Below the pieces are notes generated by a model, which made no database searches, was not told where the DNA came from, and worked only from the letters and a program-made list of their open reading frames with translations. 64,000 nt of DNA from the NCBI RefSeq assembly GCF_021474425.1, contig NZ_JAKEIP010000006.1, forward strand, positions 1 to 64,000, written 5' to 3'. This stretch comes from Streptomyces muensis. GTDB taxonomy: Bacteria > Actinomycetota > Actinomycetes > Streptomycetales > Streptomycetaceae. How positions within the stretch are numbered: the stretch's first letter is position 1; the number at the start of each line of letters is the position of its first letter. Position numbers and translations under genes: made by a program. Positions 35,138-43,936 of the stretch are shown piece by piece.

Positions 35138-35430
35138 GACTCCCGACGCCTCCTGCGGTCACGGTCACTACGCAACCAGCCGGGGCCCGACCAAGCGCCG
35201 TGTGATCGAGCGGAGGTGAAGGAACTCCGCCGCTTGTCTGTCGTGACGACGGGTGGACCTGACGACAGCCCGACCTGGACGAACGCCGGGGTGAGCGGAA
35301 CTCACTCGTGACGAATTCGGGTTGGCTCAGTGATTACACCGGGCGTGGTTGAGTGATCGAACGCACGATGCCGTGACTGTCTCATCACATTCGGCTCAGG
35401 AGCTCCCGTTCGAGCGAAGGCCCGCAACCG

Positions 35431-35450
35431 CCAGTCCTCTCTCGGACTGG
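35431..35450. terminator. Stem-loop in the region after the thiolase gene
   Basis: CCAGTCC and GGACTGG (7 bp) enclose a 6-nt loop. It lies between the thiolase and the Gfo/Idh gene, far from either coding end, so the role is uncertain. Confidence 0.3.
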
Positions 35451-35591
35451 CCGCCGCCATCTGCTGCCTCAACGCTGGGTCCGCCTCACCACGCCGGACA
35501 CGACAGAAGCGGAAGGAATATCCGGTTACCGCTCAACGTTCGACACCGATGCTCTCAAGCTGGCGCGCCCCCTGGCCGCGATTTGCATAAG

Positions 35592-35636
35592 CGGAGACAA
35601 CCTCCGTATCTTCTTTTGAAGCGGAGGTTCACTCCG
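35592..35636. promoter_or_regulatory. Two CGGAG-N5-CTCCG inverted repeats spaced 30 bp apart
   Basis: 35592-35606 is CGGAG-ACAAC-CTCCG and 35622-35636 is CGGAG-GTTCA-CTCCG. The arms are identical and the repeats are exactly 30 bp apart, which is about three helical turns. The region is upstream of the Gfo/Idh/MocA gene. Paired identical sites point to a dimeric regulator bound cooperatively; no regulator gene is adjacent. Confidence 0.55.
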
Positions 35637-35797
35637 GTTACGCCTTCGGGTACCCGAGAGGCAGTGGCGTGTCAGCGCTCGTTCGAGTTGAACGCGGGCA
35701 CTGCGGAAGGCTCTCGGCGAGCCGGGGTGACCGGGGACTCCCGGCGGAAGTCGGGTCCTGCTGAGCCCGTCTGGTGGATGAAAGTGAGGAGCGAGGA

Positions 35798-36916
35798 ATG
35801 AAGGCAGCGCAAGGGTCGGACAAGATCCGCGTCGGGATCGTCGGGGCGAACCCGGACCGTAGCTATGCCGCGCTGACGCATCTGCCGGCGCTGGCTGCCC
35901 TCCCCGGGTACGAGCTCACCGCGGTGAGCACCACCCGGCGTGAGAGCGCGGAAAAGGCAGCAGAGAAGTTCGGCGCGCAGCACGCGTTCGATCACTCGGA
36001 CGCACTCATCGAGCATCCCGACGTCGACCTCGTCGTCGTCAGCGTGCGCACACAGTCGCATGCGGAGATCATCCGCGCGGCCTTCGCCGCGAAGAAGCAC
36101 GTTCTGTCCGAGTGGCCCATCGGCGTCTCCCTGGCGGAGTCGGCGGAGCTTGCGCGCGGAGCGGAGCTCGCCGGCGTGCGGACCGTAGTCGGCCTGCAGC
36201 GGCGCTTCGCCCCGGGCGTGCGCTACTTCCACGACCTGATCGCCGACGGGTACGTGGGCCGAGTCCGGTCCGTCACGGTGCGTGTGGCGGTGCCCTACTG
36301 GGGTGGCCAATACCTGAAGGGCAACGCTGACGCGGCCGACGCGGCGAACGGATCGACGGCCCTGACGCTCGTCGCCGGCCACCACCTCGACCCCGTACTC
36401 GCATCCGTGCCCGAGATCGAGAGCCTGTCGGCCGTGGTCGCCCGCCAGTTCGACAAGGCCACGATCATCGAAACCGGTGAGACCATTCCCGTCAGCACAC
36501 CCGACCAGGTACTGATCAGCGCGACCCTGTCCGGCGGCGCAGTGCTGTCAGCCCACGTGGAGGCCGGGAAGCGCAACGGCGCGGATATCTGGGCCACCGT
36601 CACCGGCACCGAAGGCGACCTGCACCTCTCAGGGGCCGACGGGATGGTGCCCGGAGGTCTCACGGTCTCCGGCGCACGCGGTCAGGGCCAAACACTCGCA
36701 CCGCTGCCCGCGCCTGAGAAGTACCACACGATCCCGCAGGCGGACCTGACCGACGTCGCCCATCACACGGCGCTCCTCTACGACGCGGTCGCCAAGGACT
36801 GGGCGAACGGCACCGAGACCGTGCCCACGTTCCAGGAAGCCTGGCGGAAGTACCGGCTCCTCGACACGATCGAACGAGCCTCCACAACCGGCCGACGCCT
36901 GGACTACGAGGGATAA
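35798..36916 (+). CDS. Gfo/Idh/MocA-family oxidoreductase, Gal80-like
   Basis: 372 residues from the ATG at 35798 (GAGGAGCGAGGA upstream). N-terminal Rossmann fold (KIRVGIVGANPDRSYAA) and C-terminal alpha/beta domain (GGVLSAHVEAG-like strand at about 245, GTEGDLHLSG). The family's EKP motif, with the catalytic Lys, reads SEWPIGVS here, so Trp replaces Lys. This is typical of Gal80-like members, some of which bind NAD(P) without dehydrogenase activity. A damaged copy of its 5' end lies at 40303-40375. The sugar-like substrate is unknown. Confidence 0.87.
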   Translation: MKAAQGSDKIRVGIVGANPDRSYAALTHLPALAALPGYELTAVSTTRRESAEKAAEKFGAQHAFDHSDALIEHPDVDLVVVSVRTQSHAEIIRAAFAAKKHVLSEWPIGVSLAESAELARGAELAGVRTVVGLQRRFAPGVRYFHDLIADGYVGRVRSVTVRVAVPYWGGQYLKGNADAADAANGSTALTLVAGHHLDPVLASVPEIESLSAVVARQFDKATIIETGETIPVSTPDQVLISATLSGGAVLSAHVEAGKRNGADIWATVTGTEGDLHLSGADGMVPGGLTVSGARGQGQTLAPLPAPEKYHTIPQADLTDVAHHTALLYDAVAKDWANGTETVPTFQEAWRKYRLLDTIERASTTGRRLDYEG

Positions 36917-37154
36917 GCGGCCCTCGCTGCATGGATTGGCCGGCCGCGCCGCCGCGCCGCCGCGCCGAACAGTCGAAGGCGGCTTCCCCGGCTTGCCAGC
37001 GAGGCGGTTCCACGTTCACCACGCCACCGATCGCCCGGACCAGGAGAGTGCATACGCTCACGCCGGCGAAGTCGGAACGCCGGGAGGGAAGAGCAACGGT
37101 CGGCCGCCGGAACCCCAGGCGCCGGCAATCCGATCACCGCCCTTCCCACTGATG

Positions 37155-38018
37155 TCATCCCAACGCAGCCCGTTCTTCGTCGGACCAGGTGACAACGTCG
37201 AACTCGTCCGGATGAGGCCCCGTCCGGACTCCGGTTTCGAGGGTGGCGATCATCGCGATGTCGTCGGTGTCGAGCTCGAAGTCGTAGACGTCGAGGTTCT
37301 CCCGCATACGAGCAGGTGTCACGGATTTCGGAGCGACGAGGTTCCCTTGCTGGACGTGCCACCGCAACAGAACCTGAGCCGCGCTCTTGTCGTACTTGCG
37401 CGCAAGGTGCTTGAACACGGGAGCATCGAGCAGACCCCGCCCTTGCCCCAACGCGTTCCACGCCCAGGTCGTGATTCCGTGTTGGGCATGAAAGGCGCGC
37501 AGGTCCGATCGCGGGAGGACCGGGTTCAACTCGATCAGATTGACGGCCGGCACCACCGATGTCTCGTCAAGCAGCCGCCGCAGATGATTGGCCTCGAAGT
37601 TTGATACTCCGATGGCTTTGACGCGCCCATCGGCGAGAATTTTTTCGAACGCCCTCCAGGTGTCCACATAAGCATCCCGAGACGGGAGCGGCCAATGGAT
37701 GACGTAGAGGTCCACATATTCCAGGCCCAGTTTGGAAAGCGATGCATCGAAGGCCCGAAGAGCGGAGTCGTACCCCTGCTCGCTGTTCCAGATTTTCGTG
37801 GTAACGAACAGTTCATCCCTGGGGATTCCTGATTCGGCCATCGCAGTTCCGACGGCGGTCTCGGTGCCATGTACGGCCGCGGTGTCAAAGCTGCGATACC
37901 CGGCTTCGAGCGCCGCCCGAAGTACGGTGGGCGTCTGCATATCCATGGACCATATACCGAAGCCGATCTGCGGGACGGCGAACCCATTATTGAGGGCTGC
38001 CATCGGAGTTTCATTCAT
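37155..38018 (-). CDS. Aldo/keto reductase with catalytic Tyr replaced by His
   Basis: 287 residues. The (beta/alpha)8 family motifs are clear: AGYRSFDTAAVHGTE, FVTTKIWN, DLYVIHWPLP, VSNFEANHL, LRWHVQQGN, and PKSVTPARMRENL for NADPH binding. Of the tetrad Asp-Tyr-Lys-His, Asp (FDTA), Lys (TTK) and His (VIHWP) are present. The Tyr in DTAxxYxxE is His (codon CAT). The enzyme may still work with another acid or may have changed reaction. It precedes no gene on its strand and follows the cupin gene by 39 nt, so both are probably one unit. Confidence 0.9.
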   Translation of the reverse strand: MNETPMAALNNGFAVPQIGFGIWSMDMQTPTVLRAALEAGYRSFDTAAVHGTETAVGTAMAESGIPRDELFVTTKIWNSEQGYDSALRAFDASLSKLGLEYVDLYVIHWPLPSRDAYVDTWRAFEKILADGRVKAIGVSNFEANHLRRLLDETSVVPAVNLIELNPVLPRSDLRAFHAQHGITTWAWNALGQGRGLLDAPVFKHLARKYDKSAAQVLLRWHVQQGNLVAPKSVTPARMRENLDVYDFELDTDDIAMIATLETGVRTGPHPDEFDVVTWSDEERAALG

Positions 38019-38057
38019 GAGGCACTTCTCTCCATTTCTGGTCGGTCGACGGCTCGA

Positions 38058-38648
38058 TTATGTGGCGACGTCGACCCCCTTGGGGCCGCTGCGCCTCCGA
38101 TCGAGGGGTACTGCATCGATCACCGCCGCCGCGATCAGGGCTGGAGTGGTTCCACGGTTGACCCAGCCGTGATTGACGCCGCGTTGGATGACCACGTCGA
38201 ACGGCTTCAGCACCACTTCACCCTCATCGACCAGCAATGTGACCTCGCCGGACAGCAGTACGACGAAGTCGACGGTGTCGGTCGCGTGCATCTGGAACGA
38301 CTTCGACGTGTCAATCTCATACGCCTCCGGAAAAAGGCGTGCCACCGGGCTCGACGCGAGCGAGCGCTGTTCCTCCGGCATGGATTCCAACTCGGAGTCC
38401 GGCGGCAATTCCATGAACATGAGAGCAACGCCGCCACTCCCCGGGAGAGGGAATCCGGTGATCTGCCGCGGGAGATCTTCCTCCCGATTGCTCGCCGGCC
38501 CGGTTGGTGTGGTCCAGATGGCCGTGCTGCCGCGTCCCGGCCAGAACGGCAGTTCCGCGGCGGTGGCGTCTGCGGACTCGTCGGACAAGACGATCGATCG
38601 GCCCTCGGAGTCATGGCCGGTCACGACACGACGAATGGACTGAAGCAT
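38058..38648 (-). CDS. Cupin-domain protein
   Basis: 196 residues from an ATG at 38648 with AAGGAG upstream; the longer open frame is not supported. The cupin barrel is seen in HATDTVDFVVLLSGEVTLLV, given in parts DTVDFVVLLSGEV and VVIQRGVNHGWVNRG. The N-terminal RRVVTGHDSEGRSI shows it is a paralogue of the cupin at 14240-14767. It is followed by the aldo/keto reductase gene. Probably a binding protein or isomerase for an oxidised catabolite; reaction unknown. Confidence 0.82.
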   Translation of the reverse strand: MLQSIRRVVTGHDSEGRSIVLSDESADATAAELPFWPGRGSTAIWTTPTGPASNREEDLPRQITGFPLPGSGGVALMFMELPPDSELESMPEEQRSLASSPVARLFPEAYEIDTSKSFQMHATDTVDFVVLLSGEVTLLVDEGEVVLKPFDVVIQRGVNHGWVNRGTTPALIAAAVIDAVPLDRRRSGPKGVDVAT

Positions 38649-38702
38649 CGAGAGTCTCCTTCTTTTCAGGTGAAAGAGATCAGAGGAACGACTCTGGACT
38701 GA

Positions 38703-38718
38703 GGGTGACGGGTCACCC
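38703..38718. promoter_or_regulatory. Perfect palindrome upstream of the cupin-AKR unit
   Basis: GGGTGAC-GG-GTCACCC is a 7-bp perfect inverted repeat 55 nt upstream of the cupin start. It fits a regulator site in the promoter; the GntR-type protein encoded at 39018-39743 is the nearest candidate. Confidence 0.45.
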
Positions 38719-39017
38719 GAATTAGGGATCGAGTAAACACCCCGGATCAATTTGCGGGCACGGCCGCGCTCCTGGAGGATTCGATATGGTCCAGTTCCGG
38801 CCGACCTGTTCGCGCGCCTCGCTCTCGCCACGCTCGTGCCCTCGGCCGGATGCAGCTGGAGGCGTGAGGCAAGGTCGGCTTGAGGCCCCACGGTCCTGCT
38901 CCAGAACGGCACCGTCTTCCCCCTCCGGCCGTCGGGCACGGAGGTACGCCGGAGTGCGAGGACGCGAGCGCGATGGTCTTCACTGGTCCGACCAGAACGA
39001 CGGTAACCCGGGCCATT
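38719..39017. other. Stretch without a recognised gene
   Basis: It contains the presumed promoter of the cupin-AKR unit. Open frames on both strands have no family signature. Confidence 0.4.
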
Positions 39018-39743
39018 CTATCCGTCTACTGTTTGAGTGAGGTTCCGCGAACTCTTCACCATTCGCCGACGACTCCCCAGCCAACCGAGCAGCCGCTCAT
39101 GATGCTTTCGGATCACCTCGGCTGCAAGGTCCTGGTCGCCGTCGGCCACCGCCCGGGCAAGTGCCCGGTGCGCACGCCGGCACGCGTCGATCCTCGAGGA
39201 GTCGGAGAGGATCCGTTCCGCGTATCCACCCCGGGCGAGTTCGGAGAGCACCGTCGTGAACAGCGTCAGCGTCGGACTCCCGCTCAGAACACCGATATAG
39301 CGGCTGATCACGAGCGAGGCGTCGATGACGGAGCTACCGGTGGCACGGTCCGCCTGCTCCACCAGATCGCACAGCGTTCGACGAGCCTCCACGGAGGGGT
39401 TGGCCGCAGCGAGCCGCGCCGCCTCGGCGGCGACCAGCGCGTTGACGCGTGTCAGATCCTCGATGTCCGCGCCCTGAGACCGCAGGAACACCGAGGCCAT
39501 GTGCGCCACGGACTCACTCGTCGGGAGCCGGGTGTACAGACCGCCTCGCTGGCCGCGCCGGACAGTGAGCAGGCCTTCCTGTGTGAGGATCGATACGGCC
39601 ATCCTCAGCGTCTGCCGACTCACAGCGAGCCTGCTCATGAGAGCGTCCTCGGCGCCGATGAACGTCCCTGGCCCAGCCTGGAGGATCTCCTCCCGCAGTA
39701 CTGACGCGGCCCGCGTCGCCCTCTTGTCCTGCCCAGTGGTCAT
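39018..39743 (-). CDS. GntR-family (FCD-type) regulator
   Basis: 241 residues from ATG 39743; an ATG at 39764 is possible, and neither has a clear ribosome site. Winged helix-turn-helix in residues 10-75 (AEDALMSRLAVSRQTLRMAVSIL, given here to show VSRQTLR; VRRGQRGG is the wing). An FCD helical domain follows (ALARAVADGDQDLAAEVIRKH contains the last metal-ligand region). It is similar in type to the regulator at 19596. It could control the cupin-AKR unit next to it or the Gfo/Idh gene. Confidence 0.85.
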   Translation of the reverse strand: MTTGQDKRATRAASVLREEILQAGPGTFIGAEDALMSRLAVSRQTLRMAVSILTQEGLLTVRRGQRGGLYTRLPTSESVAHMASVFLRSQGADIEDLTRVNALVAAEAARLAAANPSVEARRTLCDLVEQADRATGSSVIDASLVISRYIGVLSGSPTLTLFTTVLSELARGGYAERILSDSSRIDACRRAHRALARAVADGDQDLAAEVIRKHHERLLGWLGSRRRMVKSSRNLTQTVDG

Positions 39744-39764
39744 GGAGCCAGACCCTATCGCCAT

Positions 39765-40302
39765 TATGCGGCCTGAAAGGCCAGGTAGCCCGAGGCAAGG
39801 GCACCATTAACAGGCTACTGTTCAGAATTTCACACAGCAGTGTGTGCGGTGCCTTCTGGAGGGAACTAGCGCCCAAGCGCGTACGATCTGTCTGGGATTG
39901 CCACGCCGACGCCGAGGCGCACTGACCAGCCGCGCTCTAAACAGTCGACGGAAACAGGTGCGCAGGTTGGCGTGGCCCCTGGTGAGGCAGGTCGCCGGTG
40001 ATCTGGACAGAACGAGGGCGACGACATCGGTCAATCCGGTCTACCGCACTTGCGGCAGCAGGGCGACGATCCCCATTGATACCGCCACCGGCGCCCGTGC
40101 CCTGTACCGGGGCTCGCTGGACGCGCGCCTGCCCCGCTGGTCCGTTCGAGCAGGAACAATGCTCACTTTCGGTTTCGGACCGCTACGTTCCACCTGGCTT
40201 CCACAGCAGCTGATCGAAGGTGCTGCTACAGCACGCTCAGCCTGGCGTGCCAGTGCGGGATGAGGTCGAGAGCAAGAGCAAGGCGTGAGGACAACGCCAA
40301 GA
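39765..40302. other. Stretch without a recognised gene
   Basis: A plus-strand open frame (39844-40263, 139 codons) shows no family motif and has an Arg-rich composition typical of chance frames in high-GC DNA. Near 39829-39844 is the palindrome CACAC-AGCA-GTGTG, possibly an operator of the GntR gene. Confidence 0.35.
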
Positions 40303-40375
40303 TCGGACAGGATCCGCGTCGGGGCCGTCGGGGCGAACTTGGAGGTGCACCTCGTCGTCAGCGTACGTGGCGAAC
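40303..40375 (+). pseudogene. Gfo/Idh/MocA gene remnant
   Basis: 40303-40338 matches the 5' end of the Gfo/Idh gene at 35816-35851 in about 33 of 36 bases (encoding SDxIRVGxVGAN). It then jumps to a segment matching its downstream region (HLVVSVRG versus DLVVVSVRT). About 170 nt present in the intact gene are missing in between, and no gene continues. This is a duplicated or horizontally related copy that has decayed. Confidence 0.6.
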
Positions 40376-40731
40376 AAGCGCACCGCCGCGGACGGAGGCC
40401 ACGAGTCCACCTGAATCCTCGATCAGCTCGTCCCGCACGGTGAGCAGTTCACGGTGGTCCGGCTCGGATGAGGCGGCCCTCGGTACGAAGACGGCGTCGT
40501 GCTGATCCGTCTGCCCGTCCCGGCATCCGCCGGCGGGCTCGCCGCCACCGCCCTCGTCGATGACCACGAGCCGAGGGGAATCGAACCCGCAATCAATCCC
40601 TCCGCACAGTCATGCCCTCGGGGTCGCGGATTGTCTTCCCTGATCAGAGGGGGGTGAGATTCAACCTTCCGTATTGCGAACCTCGATGTGTCAGGCCGGA
40701 TCCCGGCACTCTGAGCATTGGAGATACACGC
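40376..40731. other. Stretch without a recognised gene
   Basis: No coding signal with a known family is seen. A tRNA T-arm-like string at 40568-40590 does not fold into a tRNA. Confidence 0.35.
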
Positions 40732-41050
40732 ATGTCCCTCTCATACGTCGCGGCGGTCCCTGAACAGGGAACGCCCCAACCGCGGACGCGACGCCGGACA
40801 CCGAAGCACGGTACTCCTCGTCATGCAGTTGTTGCTCGTGGCGATCATCACCGCAGCCGCGCTCGTGTCGAGCACCGGTTCGGCCAGCGCGGCCGACGAG
40901 CCTGGTGCGGCGCTGTCTCAGGGGACGCTGCCCGGCGTCCTGTACCGCGGAGACTCCCGGTACCCGAACGACATCTTCGCGAACGGCTTCGTCTCGCGTG
41001 GCACGAACTACGACCTCGTGGCCCACCAGGGCTCGTGCGTTCTCGGGTGA
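40732..41050 (+). pseudogene. ADP-ribosyltransferase toxin (scabin/pierisin-like), N-terminal fragment
   Basis: The natural start is probably ATG 40732 (GGAG upstream, MSLSYVAAVPEQG). The frame then slips by one base near 40800 into TVLLVMQLLLVAIITAAAL, a secretion signal ending SASA. The mature part has LYRGDSRYPNDIFANGF and SRGTNYDLVAH. This is the first motif of R-S-E type ADP-ribosyltransferases such as scabin, with the NAD-binding Arg codon at 40946-40948. Similarity stops after DLVAH and a stop follows at 41050. The matching C-terminal piece lies at 42556-42851. The gene is broken by an insertion and a frameshift. Confidence 0.7.
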
Positions 41051-41207
41051 TGAGACGCTCTGAACTGTCCTCGGTGGGCGCTAAGCGAGCTTTCAGAAGT
41101 TCTGCGCGTCACGCGTGGCGGTGTTCGTGCGGCCGAGGTCGTGGTCAGTCTGCGCCCGGTTCGGGCTCCACCGATGAGTTCTTGCGAGCTGCCGGGTCAG
41201 TACAGCC

Positions 41208-41966
41208 ATGACTGCTGAGAACAAGCCGCCGGTCGTCTCCCGCGGGGAGTGGCTGACCGCGATCGACACCCTGCGCGTGAGGGAGAAGGCGCACACCCGC
41301 GAGGGCGATGCGATCGCCGCCGCCCGGCGACGGCTGCCCATGACCGAGGTGGACCCGTCGGCCCCGCTCGTCGAAGGTAAGAGGCACGTCCCCCTGATCG
41401 ACGTCTTCGAGGGCCGCACCCAGCTGTTCGTGTCTTATCACATGTGGCACGACGGCCACACCGCCGCCGACCAGTGCGAGGGCTGCACCTTCTTCACCGG
41501 CCAGGTCCGCGAACTGTCCTATCTGCACCAGCGTGACGTCACCTTCGCCGTCTTCTGCCAGGGCCCCTACGAGGAGTCCGACCGCTACCACCGCTTCATG
41601 GGCTGGGACATGCCCTGGTACTCCGTGCCCGCCGAGTCTCACGAACGGCTCCTCGCCGGCCGCCACTTCGGGATGAAAGCGATCTACCTCCGCGATGGGG
41701 ACCGCGTCTACGAGACGTACTGGACCACCGGACGCGGTGTCGAACCCATGGCGCCGTCCTACGGCATCCTCGACATGACCGTCTACGGACGGCAGGAGAC
41801 CTGGGAGGACTCCCCGCTCGGCTGGCCGCAGCCGTACGAGACGCGCGGCCAGCAGTTCCGCAAGGACGGACGGCCGACCGCGCAATGGTCACGGATCGCC
41901 GCCGGCCACGGCGACGACCTCCACGGCGGACAGCCCAGCACAGGCGGCTCAGGCTGTTGCTCGTGA
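41208..41966 (+). CDS. DUF899-family thioredoxin-like protein
   Basis: 252 residues. The region YHMWHDGHTAADQCEGCTFF and SYLHQRDVTFAVFCQGP matches DUF899, a thioredoxin-fold family with a Cys-x2-Cys pair in CEGCTF. GILDMTVYGRQETWED is a family signature. The function of the family is not established. Two consecutive Cys at the C-terminus (GCCS) are unusual. The gene lies inside the interval separating the two toxin fragments, so it was probably carried in with the insertion. Confidence 0.85.
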   Translation: MTAENKPPVVSRGEWLTAIDTLRVREKAHTREGDAIAAARRRLPMTEVDPSAPLVEGKRHVPLIDVFEGRTQLFVSYHMWHDGHTAADQCEGCTFFTGQVRELSYLHQRDVTFAVFCQGPYEESDRYHRFMGWDMPWYSVPAESHERLLAGRHFGMKAIYLRDGDRVYETYWTTGRGVEPMAPSYGILDMTVYGRQETWEDSPLGWPQPYETRGQQFRKDGRPTAQWSRIAAGHGDDLHGGQPSTGGSGCCS

Positions 41967-42152
41967 ACCCGCGTCCGACGGCCGTCGCGGCGGCGTGGTC
42001 GGGGCCCTGCGTGTCCTGCGAACCGGCCACACCAGTGACGCGCGGAACCTCTGGGGTCGCGCTTGGTTGAGGTCAGGGGCGGTGATCAAGGTGAGGAGGC
42101 GGTCCGTGATGATCGAGGTGTCTGACGCCTCATCAACACGAACCGCTTCCGC

Positions 42153-42555
42153 ATGTCATCATCGCTGATCACTCTCCTGGCCCGCCACCGCGACCATGAT
42201 GCGGGCACCACTCTCGATGTCGGCCGGGTCGTGGACCTGGCCGACATCCTGGATGTGCTGCCGGATCCCCGCCGCCGTCAGGGCCGCCGCTACCGGCTCG
42301 GGTCCCTGCTCGCCCTGTGCACGATCGCCGTGCTCGCCGGCGCCACCACACTGGTCGCCATCGCGCGGCATGCCACCTACCTGCCCAAGGAGATCCGTGA
42401 CAGGCTCGGCCTGCGGGCCGCCCCGCGGGCGACCACCCTCGGCCGGGTCCTAGGGGGTGTTTTGAAAGTCCCGCACTGCACCAGCCCCGGCGAGAGTGAC
42501 GACCTGTGCGCCGTCGCAGTCGACGGCGAGACCCTGCGCGGCTCGCGCACCGTCA
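42153..42555 (+). pseudogene. ISAs1-family transposase N-terminal fragment
   Basis: The first 95 residues (DILDVLPDPRRRQGRRY, LGSLLALCTIAVLAGAT, YLPKEIRDRLGL) form the N-terminal domain typical of ISAs1-type transposases. After LGRVL comes an internal gap, then the first catalytic region DDLCAVAVDGETLRGSRT. The rest of the transposase is replaced in frame by toxin sequence from about 42556. Confidence 0.75.
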
Positions 42556-42851
42556 CCAGGCGGGCCGCGAACTTCATCCTGCACGTTCCCGAGCAGCTCC
42601 GGGGGAACCGGGACCCGCACGATCACTACGCGAGCCAGGACGAGTGGGCCTTCTTCCGCAGGATTCCGCCTCAGGCGATCACCGGCGTCCACATTTACGA
42701 GATGACGGGTCGGGCAGCCGGCACGACCCTCATGCCCCAGAGCATCCGCTTCCGTCACGACCGCTGGGTGGCGAACCCCAACTACCACCCGCAGTTCCGC
42801 TACAACCCGACCAGCGACCCGGGCGCTCACTTCTCCTTCGATACCCCCTGA
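42556..42851 (+). pseudogene. ADP-ribosyltransferase toxin, C-terminal fragment
   Basis: In frame with the ISAs1 fragment, the sequence NFILHVPEQLRG, YASQDEWAFFRRIPPQ and ITGVHIYEM follows the pattern of the C-terminal half of scabin/pierisin-like ADP-ribosyltransferases. QDE would be the Q-x-E active-site motif, with the Glu codon at 42642-42644. The tail NPNYHPQFRYNPTSD is of the same kind. The middle motif (STS) is not found in either fragment. The two fragments are separated by 1.5 kb. Confidence 0.6.
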
Positions 42852-43872
42852 ACATTCCCCCCATCGCTGCGAACGCCAGCGGCGACCGAGGCTGCAGCGC
42901 CGCCCACCAGTGCCGGGACGGCAACGGCTGAGCCTGCCGTCGCATCCAGCGCCACGCGTCCTTGCAGTTCGAGGCGGCACTAACGGTAAGCCCGGTGGTG
43001 CCGCCCACCACTGCTACCACCGCATCCACCAGACCAGGCCACTCATGTGATCGCTGCTGGCGGCAAGCCGTGGGGATCGAGCCGGTCAGTCGTGTGCGGC
43101 CAGCCTTCCCGCGCCGACAGCGGGTTTCGGATCTTCGCGAACTGCCCCACTCAGGCGGCGAAGGTTCCGGCGCCTGGATGACGGTACGCCGTACGGCCAG
43201 GCCAGGACGCCGCGACAGCGCGGCCCGCGAGCCGGCCGGGCAGCCCGTCCGTGACCCAGTGCACCGGTGAACCCGGCGTACCGCCAGTCCCGGGATCAGC
43301 GCTCGGCGTCTTCTCCGCTTGGAGCATGGTGGAGTCGGCATTGCGCACCGGGGCGTGGCCTCCTGGCTCAGCCAGGAGGTGAACCGTGGCCGGTCCCTAC
43401 CCCGGCTGGAGTCTCGTGCAGGACTTCCCTGGGCACTTCGGCCCACTCCGTCACCAGCGGCGCCTTCGCCGGAAGAGTCCAGCGCTCTCTTCCCTCAGAA
43501 CCGCCACCGCAGTACCGCTGACCAGGCTCTCTCGACAAGCTCACGGGCCCCAGCGGCCCCTTCTGCCACGCACATCACAAGCACGACGGAGGGGCAGGGC
43601 TCCTGACGGGCAGACCGCCCAAGTTCGTATGCGCTGAACACCAGCGCGAACAGCTTGAAGACCCCGGCCACCGGCGTTCTCCGCATGGCCGCGGCCCTGT
43701 CTCAGGGCCTCCGCTTCCGGCCACCTGGCACGTAGACCGCCAGACGCAGCACATCGGCGGCACGCTCAGCCTGATGTGGTGGCGCCGACTCACTGAGGCC
43801 GTCGGCCTCCCAAGTCGCGCCGAAGCCTGAGGACAACGGCAGCGAGAACGACTTATCTGCCGCAATCCAATA
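42852..43872. other. One-kilobase stretch without a supported gene
   Basis: No open frame shows a family motif. Minus-strand frames around 42860-43010 encode short hydrophobic Gly/Ala-rich stretches in two different frames, possibly the remains of a small membrane protein. A strong hairpin lies at 43359-43379. The segment ends at the left repeat of an IS21 element. Confidence 0.4.
43359..43379. terminator. Ten-bp perfect hairpin
   Basis: CCTCCTGGCT and AGCCAGGAGG flank a single base, giving an almost continuous 21-nt palindrome (effective loop 3 nt). No gene ends nearby, so it may be a relic terminator or part of a lost mobile element. Confidence 0.35.
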
Positions 43873-43936
43873 TGTCGGCGGTCTCTGAACCTGGACCCCT
43901 TTGGGGTCGGTGAGTTTTGACCCCGTATGCAGTTGT

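Noticed and set aside
39844..40263. 139-codon plus frame
   Set aside because: Arg-rich, no recognisable motif or convincing ribosome site; a chance frame in GC-rich DNA.
40568..40590. tRNA T-arm-like string (GGTTCGATTCC on the minus strand), possible attachment site
   Set aside because: The stem pairs only partly, no acceptor or anticodon arm is found, and no integrase or second copy was seen.
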